64,000 nt of DNA from Pyrenophora tritici-repentis (Eukaryota > Ascomycota > Dothideomycetes > Pleosporales > Pleosporaceae). The notes under the pieces were generated by a model. The model was given only the letters and a program-made list of their open reading frames with translations. It did not search any database and was not told where the DNA came from. Location: assembly GCF_003171515.1 (NCBI RefSeq), contig NC_089392.1, positions 1,922,001 through 1,986,000 of the forward strand. Reading direction: 5' to 3'. The stretch's first letter is position 1. Each line of letters starts with the position of its first letter. Both the position numbers and the translations under genes were made by a program. Of the stretch, positions 33,974 through 44,497 are shown piece by piece.

Positions 33974-35662
33974 CTACGAGATCCACTTCTTTTGGTGCTT
34001 CTTCTTGGGCACAAAGCAGGTCAGCCATTGCCTCAGTGCTTGCTTGAACAGTGCCCTTGCTTCCAATACCACAGGGTTGGTGATCCGACTAATGACATCG
34101 TAACAATGGATCTGGTCTTTGAGAATCGAACCGAAGACCCTGTGTTCATCAGGCACATTGCACTTTGGGATCTCCGTGGTAATCGTCACATTCTTGGGCG
34201 CATCTGATCGCTTGGATGTAATGCCAAGAGGCAGCCAAGGCTCATACTCGCCATAAGTGAAGAACGTGTTGGCGGGGCGAATGTGCCAGCCACCGGTATA
34301 GCGGTTGAGTTCGTCGGACTTGGGTCGGACGGGAAGGATGCCCTGTCGATCTGGCCATAGATAGTTGCACTGCTCGAGCATGTTCTCAAGCGTGTTGGCC
34401 TTGGGGATGAGTTGTTTGTCACCAACGTTGGCACCCTGGAACGCGCCGATCTGCGTGCAAGTCTGCCACATATACACGACACTGCCCGGATCGGTGAGGC
34501 CTTGGTCGAAAGTGCAGTCGTTGGTTAACGTGTCATTACCCGTACACGTGGTGTTGAAGAATGTGTTGACCTGGTCTAGATATGGTGTGTATTCCGTCCA
34601 TTTCGACAGTGTCCATTCGATGCCCTTGGTAGCAGCCCAGCCTTCCTTTGGTGCGACTTGCTTCGTCGCCGGATCCGTGGAGATGTGATCACAGAAGTCG
34701 CGAAGACTAAGACTTGAGCCGTCCATACCTTGGCCCTGGTAGTCGAGGGTCAAGGAGTTCCAGGTTTCAGCAAAAAGTCGATCTGGATTGTGGGCTCCAC
34801 TCAATCCGAGGAAACGCGCTTTAAGCTTGGCTTTTTCATCCTCGTTCCCAGTGTCGAGAACGTGGTCGACGTACCGCACAACAGCCCTGATATCCTGTGT
34901 ACAGTTGCCGAAACCGAAGGCTACCATACCATCCCAGACTCCGTCAAAGTATTGATTAAAGTCAACCACATTTTGCAACGGAGCAGAAGAAGCCCAGGCT
35001 GCGTATATGGTACCAGGTCGCTTGTTTCGCAATACAGCAGCGCGTACGGCACCCGAAGAGCCTCCGTAATGAATCCAGGGTCTTTGGTCCGGTGTCAGAG
35101 TCTCGTTGATACCCTTCACGCTGAATTGCTCGGCAAACACGACCAAATCCTCGAGTGCATTCTCAAACGTTATAAACTCAAGATCTCTGGGTGTTGAGCG
35201 ATTGGTGATGGGGACGTGCCAGGATTTCCCATATCCTCGATGTTCCCATAGAATGCCAATGCCATTGAACTCGTGGATAAGTTGCTTGAAGACAGCATTG
35301 TCATTTAGAAGCCTTGGGCCCAGAGTTAAGTCTGGGTCTGTGTCTTTAGACGTCTCGGTCATGTCGTATACGAAGATAGGACCGCCAGGTTTATATCCGG
35401 CCGTATTGACCCAGTACCGATTGCGAAAGGTGCCGTTGTTTTTGCCGAAATGGTCAATCGGGAGTTCGATGTATTGCGTCGGGACGACGGGGTCGTCTCT
35501 GGCGGTGAGACGATGGATAGATGCTGATTCGAGGGGAGTACCGTCAGCACGAAGTCCTAGTTCAGCCCTCAGAGCGGCCTCCCTCTGCTTGAGAAGAAAA
35601 TTCGCATGCGAGCCAGGCAACATCGCAAGTGCGAGCGCTGCGACTGATGACAGGTACCGCAT
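33974..35662 (-). CDS. Secreted serine peptidase of family S28
   Basis: A single-exon gene of 562 residues with a signal peptide (YLSSVAALALAMLPGSHA). The S28 fold, which includes lysosomal Pro-X carboxypeptidase and DPP-II, is shown by the YIELPIDHF start, GGPIFVYDM and WEHRGYGKSW blocks, and the nucleophile elbow HYGGSSGA with Ser202. Later, TYGEYEPW stands where the family usually has an Asp in a DPW motif; here the residue is Glu474. The QIHCYD segment supplies the likely catalytic His. Several N-glycosylation sequons are present. These enzymes cleave after proline in acidic surroundings outside the cell or in the vacuole. The Asp-to-Glu change raises doubt about activity. Confidence 0.9.
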   Translation of the reverse strand: MRYLSSVAALALAMLPGSHANFLLKQREAALRAELGLRADGTPLESASIHRLTARDDPVVPTQYIELPIDHFGKNNGTFRNRYWVNTAGYKPGGPIFVYDMTETSKDTDPDLTLGPRLLNDNAVFKQLIHEFNGIGILWEHRGYGKSWHVPITNRSTPRDLEFITFENALEDLVVFAEQFSVKGINETLTPDQRPWIHYGGSSGAVRAAVLRNKRPGTIYAAWASSAPLQNVVDFNQYFDGVWDGMVAFGFGNCTQDIRAVVRYVDHVLDTGNEDEKAKLKARFLGLSGAHNPDRLFAETWNSLTLDYQGQGMDGSSLSLRDFCDHISTDPATKQVAPKEGWAATKGIEWTLSKWTEYTPYLDQVNTFFNTTCTGNDTLTNDCTFDQGLTDPGSVVYMWQTCTQIGAFQGANVGDKQLIPKANTLENMLEQCNYLWPDRQGILPVRPKSDELNRYTGGWHIRPANTFFTYGEYEPWLPLGITSKRSDAPKNVTITTEIPKCNVPDEHRVFGSILKDQIHCYDVISRITNPVVLEARALFKQALRQWLTCFVPKKKHQKKWIS

Positions 35663-36791
35663 GTTGAGAGGGCGCGATGGCGTATAACCTCGGGGGAGGG
35701 ATGCTCCGACGTGGAGAGAAGTGAGAATGGGAAGACGAAGAGCTCTTCAGCAAAGGCCAAACTGTAGAGCCTCAACACGATTGCTCAAATGCCACGAGAT
35801 GATCAACGCGACCTCTAGGAACCCCCGGCAGTAAGATCCTACTTCTTATGTACCTACTCGTCCAGTCTTCCAAGAAGCCTTTGTCGTATCTCGCTCTCAT
35901 CTCGGTCGTCCACTCGGCGGCCGGGCCTATAAACTAGAGCTCGGCCGATTGCCCAGGAGTCGTCATCTTACTCATCCTTTGATAGCACCTTGGAGCTTCT
36001 CCAAATTTTACCTGGATGTCACATTAGAGCATGAATGGGAAGCAGAGAAACCCCGAAGGATTCATGTAGAAAGAAAGGCAAGAGCCGCTGAACATGTGGG
36101 GAGAAGGAAGCCAAGATCGCGCATGTTGATTAGAAACATTCCACATTGAGCCTAGTTAACAGATTATCGCCCCACTCAATGCGCAAGGATATTGCGCACC
36201 CACGAAGGCTCGGACATTTATCTTCGATTAGATTGGAGGAAAACAAGTGAGAAGCCCGATAATGACAGTCTTAATAATGGACTAGGCAGACTGCGAGGTC
36301 AAAAATACACCAAAAACTGCAAAGGCGGCATGAGCGGCAAAGCACGTTCCAATATTTGCACCAGCATGTTGCATAATTTACTCTGATTCCTGACCGCTTC
36401 TTCCATCGCTGACAACACGTTGACAGTATACTAACCCGTCTCTTCCTCATATCCTAACATATGCTTCCATGACCATGCTTCGTGATCCGAGCATAGTACC
36501 CATATATCATACAATCCACATTAGAATTACCATAGCGTGCATGATTCGCACAATATCCGCATATTAACCATTTTCCCTTTTCCTGGTATCGCAAAATCCA
36601 CGGCCCCAACTCCGTTCGAGGACCAAAATGCTCCTCTACCTAATAATGCTAGGTGTGGATCCCGATGCTACATGTATCCGGGACCGTGTAGATATCCGTT
36701 GAATATATCATCTATTCTTTTGTTCGTCCATGACGCGTATGAGATGTTCGTATGATTGAGTAGTCTTTGCATGCGTTCGCTCGTAAGACAC
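35663..36791. other. 1.1 kb intergenic region
   Basis: Promoter side of the S28 peptidase gene and 3' side of the Zn2Cys6 gene. Nothing else recognised. Confidence 0.4.
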
Positions 36792-39667
36792 TTAACTATT
36801 CCCGCTTGCAGCGTTGGGAAACGAGATCTCGGGCCAGTGAAGGGGTGGGTGACCCGGAACTCCGGATGTCTGAACAAGCCCCTGGCCGTCACTCCCAGAG
36901 GCGTGGGATCCGGAATCCCGGCCCAGGGTCATGAGTGTTGTCGCTGTATTGAGGTAGTCGCCGGGCTGACCCTGTGGGGGTTGCACGCACGCTCGTGTCC
37001 AGTTGCTCCATACCTGGGCAGGGTAGCTGTACGCGGACACGCTACTGTTGCCAATGTGAGCATTGCTGTAGGCATAGGCGTTGGTTGAAGGCTGTGCGAT
37101 ACTACTCGAGGCTGCTGCTAGTGCTGCTGCATGATTTGGATTCATGTTTGCTTCGTCGCCACTGCCGTAAGTTTGCTGCTCATAATTCCTGTTGGTGTGC
37201 TGAGGCATCGTCATGGGCGTTCCCATGTGGTATGAGTGTGTAGCAACTGCCATGCTGTTGTATGGCCCAGACTGCGACGTAAGAGTAGGATCTGTAGGGC
37301 CGCTGGAGGAGGCCGCATACTGGTCGCGGTAGGTGTTGTTGTCGTACGTCGATACTGAATTCGAACGAGGAGCCTGCAGCGCTACATGGGCAAGAGACTC
37401 AGTAGCAGTGCGTTTGACGATGCTATCGTTGATATTACTAAGCGATCCATCGACGATCCTTGAAATCGCCTGCTTCAACCTGTTTCCAGACCCGAGGAAG
37501 TGGTCGCACTCGCCAAGGACATTGACCCAGGCTGCCATATCGCCTTTGAGCTTTGTCATATCCACTGGCGACATTTGGTCCTGTCGAATGGACGAGATGA
37601 ACAAGGTCGTGAATGCAGCCGCGATGTAGACAACAGTGTTGATCCAGGGAATGTCGAGACTCTTCTTGTTCATCATCGCTGTGCAGTTGTGAAGCATTCT
37701 CTGTGACGCGTTCAAGCACTTGTCCAGGTTCGATTTGACAACAGCCGCGTCAGTTGACCGACAAACCCCTGGGTGGTGCAGGAGCAGATTATACGCCTGA
37801 TACCAGTACTCCAGGTACAGGGAAAAGATGTGATCGTCTTCTGACACACGTGACGGATCACGCAGCTCATAAGGCAATTCGTCTTTCCATTGCTGGATAC
37901 CAGCTTCGAGACGTTTCAAGCTGTCCAGGTATGCTTTTGGTGAATGCCGCACAGCGTAGATGGACTTGAAAAGGTCTAGTTCCAAAACGGTGTATTTGGC
38001 AACCTGGATGCCAACCTGGAAAGAGCATTGATGGAAGGCGTCATATTTGGCCTCCTCGCTGGGAATGCAGTCGTTCATTGGCTCGGGGAACTCGACGTCC
38101 ATGTCCTCATTACTAATCGGCATTGGACGTCCGAGTTTTCCGTTGAGATTGACCTGTAGTGCCATGAGACACCAGAAAACGCGCTTCCTCATTTCGATAT
38201 CCAACTTGCTCAGCTTCCCTGAGTTTTCTGCCCATACCTTGACGGACCTGTGTAGGCCGAGTTGCAGAGCGAATAGGTAGACAGTCGACGTCATGATCCA
38301 AGCTGCACCTGGTTTGGGAAAGGTTCGCAAGTGGTGGCATATCATAGCCAAGGCCTGCACGTCCTGCCATCCATGGTCGCCATGGATGAGCTTACTGTAG
38401 AAAGTGAGAGCGTAGTGGTAGTGGGCATGCGAATCCTGTAGCATTGTGCTACCGCTGTGCTGGCTATTCCGAATCGCTATTTGATACATGATGGTCGCAA
38501 GCATCATGTGCACTGTTACGATTTCGGGCGCAGTGGGCGTGAAGTTGGGATCGTTGCCAATTTTCCAGATCTAGGCACGTCAGTCGTGTACAATGCATAT
38601 GCAGGGGTGTGTCATACCAAATCCAGAAAAACTGGCCTGTGAACGAGCATAGTGTAGGGATTCAAAGACCGGAGATACCATATGGTGTACTCATACAATT
38701 CGGTGTATGGTGGTAGCTCAATCCTGTCGACATGCTGACCAGAAATGGCAATGTTGATTAAGGTGGTGTAGGACATGGGTGAGGCTTCGTACTCGGTCTC
38801 GCCCGCCATGAAGTCAGTAATGTCAATCTCAGTGCCGAAGATGGAAAGAGATGTGCCTTTGATGTGGCTGAGGGGAGAATCGCCGGCAGCTACGCCAAGG
38901 TAATTGTCGCCGAGTGAGCCATGCTTGAAGTGAGGCAGCGTTTCGCTCTTTGCCGCGGCACCCGCTGGAGCATAGCCGGGCAGTGGCGAGGAACTCGTCT
39001 GTCGCGGACCTTCAGTCCAGGGCTGGCTCTCGCTGGTGACCGAAGACCAAGGATGGCTGGGTGGTTGCAAGGCGTTGTAGGCGGGAGGGGCGCGGGGCTC
39101 GATGTTGTGCTCTTTCAGTTGGGCTTGTAGATCTGCGATCTGCGAACGCAGATATGAGTTCTCCGACTCCATGGCCTCGGCGTGACCGCGTACTGTGGCG
39201 CGTCCAGTGATGCGGTCCGTGGTGCGACAGGGCGTTCTGTTCTGCTCACAGGGTGTGCAGCCTTCGGGGCGGCCATCACAGCGGATCTTGCGGATCTGCG
39301 GGCGTGTTAGCTGTGCCTGGTGTGCTTATGGTGCTGTGGTGCGCGCAGCAGGAGCGATCAAGGGCTTCGAGTCGCGTGGTGGAAGGAACGACTACACACT
39401 GTGGTCGCATGGAAGGCGCCATGGTAGCTCTTTCCCGGGCGCAGGTGCTATCGTCGACTGCGTCATGCAACTACAACTTCAACTACGTACCTTGCAGCGG
39501 TCGCACGCCTGACCAGTCCGCTTGGAATCGGCGAGCTTCTTCTTGACGGAGCCAGAGAAGTCATTGTTGGCGGGACGGTGCTGTGGACTCGCGCCATCAG
39601 TGTGTTCGATACGCTGTATTTTGTGAATGAGATTTGGGTCGTCGTCCGGGGGTCGTTTCGTCGCCAT
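36792..39667 (-). CDS. Zn2Cys6 transcription factor with fungal-specific regulatory domain
   Basis: Exons, in transcript order: 39667-39491, 39295-38618 and 38570-36792; 877 residues. The binuclear zinc cluster is complete (Cys55, 58, 65, 72, 75, 82; spacing 2-6-6-2-6) but split by the 195-bp first intron between CDRCK and IRKIRC. A coiled coil (about 97-122, MESENSYLRSQIADLQAQL) for dimerisation follows. The long middle homology region has the usual YHYALTFYSKLIHGD and RKRVFWCLMALQ blocks. The C-terminal 200 residues are Ser/Asn/Gln/Tyr-rich and may activate transcription. It acts in the nucleus, binding CGG half-sites. The regulon cannot be told; the nearest divergent gene is KEOPS subunit CGI121, a housekeeping gene. 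Confidence 0.92.
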
Positions 39668-40414
39668 CGTTTGCGATGCACGTCGACGTGAACGAGACGG
39701 GAAATGCCGTGGGTTCTTGATACGACCGATGCGAGCAACCCAGGAAACGCCTCGGGTGGCTTGGACTATCACCTGTCAGTCTCCAGACGCATAGCCGCTA
39801 GCCTTGGGCTGTGGATTCGAGCGTCACGACACGGGCGTAGGCTCTGTGCAACAGAAACCAAACAAGAAGGCGGTGCTTTGTCGAGAGGTGAGGTTGCGAT
39901 GCTGCGGGAGTAAAGGCTGTTTGATCCAACGCGATGTCGTAGCCTCGGCGACGCTGAAAAGGCACGGGCGCGCTCTCCGCAGGCCCTCGAGCGATCGAGT
40001 GTGCCCGCCCTTTATTGGTTCCGCTCCAGCACTGGGAAACCCATCGCTAAAGGCTGCGACGGTCTGCCCTGACAGTTCGGCGAATTTAGTTTGTTCTTGT
40101 AAGGATCGCCGTGGAGATCTGCCCTGATTCGTTGTAGACGTTCACCACTCACTTATCCATGCTGGTCTAAACAATGCGCTTGCCACACCCCGCTACTGCT
40201 CGAACCAGCGCCCCAAGACGTCTGCTAACAGCTAGTAGCTAGCACCGCTCAACCACGATCTGCCCAGCTGCCACCCTGGGAGATTGGCACTGCACATCGT
40301 ACACGCCGCCCGCGCACTCAAACGACCAAATTCACTGGAGGCGACGGTCCCAAACTTCCAAATAGGCCTGCCCGCCCGCCCTAGTGCACATCACACACAT
40401 CCGAGTCGCCTACC
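39668..40414. other. Shared divergent promoter of the Zn2Cys6 and CGI121 genes
   Basis: 747 bp between two start codons pointing apart. No additional gene was recognised. Confidence 0.45.
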
Positions 40415-41442
40415 ATGGTGTCGGTGCGAGTGCGAACCTTCACCCTACCACACTACCTCGCTTACCCCGTGCACGTTGGCCTGTTCACCGACGTTGCCAA
40501 CGCCGCCTTCCTTCGCAGCCAGCTGCTCGACGCCAACCCGCATTTCGACTATGCATTTCTAGATGCATCCATGGTAGGACCCTGTCTCATATCCTCAGCG
40601 TTACTTTTTCCGTCGCCCTACGCCGCCTCATCATTCCAGAGCCTCAGATGGTGGAAATGAGTCGTAACCGGAGATGCCCCCGATGCCGGGTCACCTGACG
40701 GTGCTGTTGCTACGCAAGTCTGCCCGAAGATGCAGACTAGTATACAAAACGGTGACGAGAAGCCGTGACACCTGGTTCCTTGTAACGACTTGGCATCCGC
40801 ATCCAGTCCTGTTTCCGTCGTCTGCATAGTCTCCTCTTCATCCTTATGAGGCCCTACCCTGCCTCCGCTTACCGACTACCATCGTTTGAAGCCACCGTAC
40901 ACGCACGCTTCACTACTAATTTACCACGGCAGATCATCTCACCGCAGCACCTCCTCTCAGCTACCTTCCTGGCTCTGCACAACTTCCTGACCTCCCGCCC
41001 CAAGACTCGCACCCCTCACTCGGAACTGGTATTCCGACTTTCTCCCAACAACAATATTGGCGAGTCGTATAAGAAATTTGGCATCTCAGATACCACTACC
41101 ACCCTCATCGCTGTCAAGCTGCCTCTCTCAACGTCCGGCCCAGAAGGCGTTTATTCAAAGGATGAATCAATCACTAATGAAAGTGTGAGCAAACATCTTG
41201 AAAGCGTCATAGAGGGGGCTTGTGTGGATATCGGGGAGACGGGGGAGCAGCTGTCCATGTCACGTGATGTTGCAAAGATAAGGAAAGTGTATAAACTGGG
41301 TGGGGGAGACGGCGCAGGTGCAGGGAAGAAAGGGAGCAAGGGTGCTATCGTAGATGGACATGGTAATGGTGAGAAGATGGAAGATGAGATAGCGAAGATG
41401 GAAAGTGTGATCCTCGGTATTATTGCTTTGAAGGGGTCGTGA
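40415..41442 (+). CDS. CGI121: KEOPS/EKC complex subunit Cgi121
   Basis: Exons 40415-40573 and 40933-41442; 222 residues. KEOPS makes the t6A modification of ANN-decoding tRNAs and also acts at telomeres; Cgi121 binds the kinase Bud32 and helps recruit tRNA. Family marks are a HVGLFTDVANAAFLRSQLL start, YAFLDASMIISPQHLLSA across the junction, LVFRLSPNNNI and the very typical KKFGISD followed by a hydrophobic strand. The AKIRKVYKL helix near the end also matches. A Gly/Lys-rich insert (GGGDGAGAGKKGSKG) is specific to this protein. The 359-bp intron is the longest one called here, but the phase-0 junction is clean. Confidence 0.9.
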
Positions 41443-41690
41443 GCCATAAGCCAGACCAACAACACTTTGCAGGGGGCGGGCGCGGGGGTACCATGGACTG
41501 TCAAGGCAATAGCCCCGAGTCATGCATGCACGGGAGAGGCTGAAATGCAAGATCGGCCCAATGCAAATGGAGCGATAGGAGGAAGAAGGGCCAGATGCAC
41601 AGATTAACTCAAGTAATACTTCTCACACCGACTATGCTACATGTTTCGCGGCCCTATGAATGCACACGCGTCATATGGTGTCGTCCAATC

Positions 41691-42544
41691 TTATAGCTCC
41701 TGGTATTCGGGCTTGAGGAAATCGGCCATGTTCTTGGGCTTGGGGTATGGGTTCACAGGGTGGGCGTGGTGGTCTGAGTGGCTGTGACCGTGAGCATCCT
41801 CTTGGGGGCCGACGTAGTGCATCTCGTATACGGAACCGCACTCCATGCAGCGGGACTTGGGCTCGTCGCGAGTAAGGGTGATCCAGAGAACGTTGTGGGA
41901 GTCGGCAGGGAAGCCAGTGCATCCAACGTATTGCTCGTCTCCGGCCGCGTTGACGGTAATTGGGTCTTCCATGGTGCCTGTAATCCATTAGCATCACATT
42001 ATGCACAGCCCAATATTCACGCCAGCTGATTATCTCCCCCATCGGCGATGCGGCTCCACGTACCGAGACGGCTGGCGTCCAACGGCCTCATGTCGAAGAT
42101 GTCGATACCCTGCATCTTTCCGAGGATTTCCAAACGCTCGAGACCGGTAGCCTGTTCAGCATCGGTGGGAACGGTACCGGGCTTCGCACCCGGGGGAAGC
42201 AGGTCGGCCTCGCTCTTGATCTCTGAAGTCGCCCTCGTCAGCAATTGAACCCCTCACAACGCGCTAACGGCGGCTGCAGGCGCAACATACCATCGAGCTT
42301 CTTGAATCCCGCGAGAACACTGGGAGAGTCGGCTGAGTGTCCAGTTTCTTTTTGTGCAATGTTGTTCTCTTTGGCTTCCTTGGCTTCACTGCTGGCATCG
42401 CCTGCATTGGTGTCAATGGTACTTCGTGCGAACAGCTTCCTAGCGAGACCTACGGTGGACAAAGGACGTGGTAAAGGTGCGTTGCGCAAGGACGCGGGGG
42501 GCCGCTCGCCTTGCAACGGCAATGGCAGATCGCTGGAGGAACAT
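41691..42544 (-). CDS. COX4: Cytochrome c oxidase subunit 4 (Cox4, mammalian COX5B family)
   Basis: Exons, in transcript order: about 42544-42450, 42233-42064 and 41977-41691; 183 residues with this choice of splice sites. Exon 1 starts at an ATG in good context (CTCGCCATG) and encodes a classic mitochondrial presequence, FLQRSAIAVARRAAPRVLAQ. The mature part has GAKPGTVPTDAEQATGLER, GIDIFDMRPLDASRLGT, YVGCTGFPADSH and CMECGSVYEM, with the cysteines of the zinc site. The protein is a structural subunit of complex IV in the inner mitochondrial membrane. The exact first junction is uncertain: a better donor (GTAGGT at 42453) with an acceptor about 15 bp earlier would also keep the frame. A His-rich tail (HGHSHSDHHAH) is unusual. 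The gene is divergent from the nicotinamidase gene. Confidence 0.9.
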
Positions 42545-43056
42545 GGCGAGAGCAATTGGGGTGGAGTGGAGAGGGTAGGCGTGGCTATCGAGCTTGTGAG
42601 TCCGTGGTCGTGAATTGACGTCGGATCATTCGAGTTCTTGGGCCTTGGCGTTATGATTAGGTAAGTCAACGCTCCCGAGGTCGCTGAGAACGCTGGGTCT
42701 CTCAGCCTTGCCCATGTTGGTCTACATGGGATTTGCTCGCAGTCTCTTCTGTAAAATAAGGGGCAAAACTGACAAAGACAAGTGCTTGATGCGCCATGTC
42801 AAATAGGTGAAGTGCAGAAGTGATGAGTGATCGCATCTTGCAATGAGTAGCTCGATCATGGACAGCTATTGTACATCTCCAAGCGGGATGGCCACCTAGG
42901 TACGCTGCCTCGATCTTAGACACTAATGGATGGTGACAGAACCGCCCCTGGGTCACCTTACCGGAGTGCGGGCGGCCATGAAGCTCTTATCTCCTGTCAG
43001 ACACAGCCTTGACCACAACAATACACGGAATACATCTTCTTGACCAACAACCGACA
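42545..43056. other. Shared divergent promoter of COX4 and PNC1
   Basis: 512 bp between divergent start codons. Nothing else recognised. Confidence 0.45.
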
Positions 43057-43787
43057 ATGTCCTTCAAGCCAGCACTCGTAGTCGTGGACATGCAAGAAGA
43101 CTTTTGCCCGCCTGTGAGTTGCTCTTTCCTTATTTCCGGCACTTGCTAACAGCCCAGGACGGAGCACTGGCAGTGACGGGTGGTCGCGATATCGTACCGA
43201 CTATCAACGAGTTCCTCGAATACCCGTTTGCACTCAAAGTCGCGACCAAAGACTACCATCCCCGAGACCACATTTCCTTCGCGTCCAACCACACAGCGCC
43301 GAACAATAAGCCATTCGAGTCCACAGTCACAATCAAGAACCCGCATAACCCAGAGGAGACGCAGGAAACGCGCCTATGGCCGGACCACTGCATTCAAGGT
43401 ACTAAGGGTGCAGAGCTGCTGCCAGAGCTGTTGGTTAGTAAGGTGGATCGCATAGTGGAGAAGGGGCAGGATAAGCGCGTCGAGATGTACTCGGCCTTTG
43501 CGGATCCGTTCAAGAGTCCATGTGTAGCTAAGAGCAACCTGGCAGAGACATTGCGCATGGCTGGCATCACCGATGTCTATGTCGTAGGCTTGGCAGCCGA
43601 CTATTGTGTGAAATATACTGCCATCGATGCGCAAAAGGAAGGATTCAAGACGTGGGTCGTTAGTGATGCGGTCAAAGCAGTGGATCCTTCATCGATGGAC
43701 GACGTGCACAAAGAGTACACCGAAATTGGTGTCACGGTGATAGGCAAGGGCGATGCGCAGATGCAGAAGGTGAGGGATCTGATGTAA
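43057..43787 (+). CDS. PNC1: Nicotinamidase
   Basis: Exons 43057-43113 and 43158-43787; 228 residues. It hydrolyses nicotinamide to nicotinate in the NAD salvage pathway and removes a sirtuin inhibitor. All key residues of the yeast Pnc1 site can be placed: catalytic Asp11 (VVVDMQEDF), Lys121 (VEKG) and Cys169 (AADYC), and zinc ligands Asp51, His53 (KDYHPRDH) and His96 (WPDHC). The 44-bp intron falls just after CPP, and the phase-0 junction gives CPPDGALAV. Length matches the family. Confidence 0.95.
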
Positions 43788-44497
43788 AAAGTCATGCGAC
43801 TCCGGAGCTGTATGGGCAAATCTGCGACAGCGTGATGATCCAGACAAGGTGCATGTACATATGTAGAGATTTAGGCAGCGATACCCTCTTTGCTTACACT
43901 ACGAGTCGGCTTGTGATATCTCAAAGATTCAATACTGCGGTGCAAGTGGCGGTAGCACCCGACACGTCGCTGCTGACTAGCGCCGTCGGTTCCCCAGGTC
44001 TCCAGGAAGTGTGAAGACGTGTACGAAGAGATGCTTCAAGGGTGGCGGCAAGTTGGAAGGGTGCCGCATGTGCCCTGTCGCGTACTTGGTTTGGTGCATG
44101 CCCATGTGCCGACTGGCGGGGCAATACCCAAGTAGGCTTGGAAGTGCAGGCCTGTTCGTCTTGATAGTACCAGTCACCTGCGTAGTCGGAGAAAGTGTAT
44201 GACATGCTGCGCAGATTCTTTCGGGGCCCCGCGTTACTTGTTCCCTCACCGTTGAGCGGTATTCCAAGCTTGTTGTTCATTGTTTACGCTTTGCTGCCAA
44301 ACACAACGCGGGGTCGCTAGTTTTTAGGAGGCCAGCACCTCATCGTCATTGCTTAGGCCAGAGCTCACACAAGCCCGCGCCCCAAGCACCAAGACAGCCG
44401 TCACCGGTACCTCGCTGTCTGCTCCTAACCGCTGCCCTCGTCATCTTTTGCTGGTTATATCTCCCTCTTTTCTACCTACCCGCGACCAATATACAAG
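43788..44497. other. Intergenic, same-strand genes on both sides
   Basis: Holds the 3' flank of the nicotinamidase gene and the promoter of the oxysterol-binding protein gene. No additional gene recognised. Confidence 0.4.
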
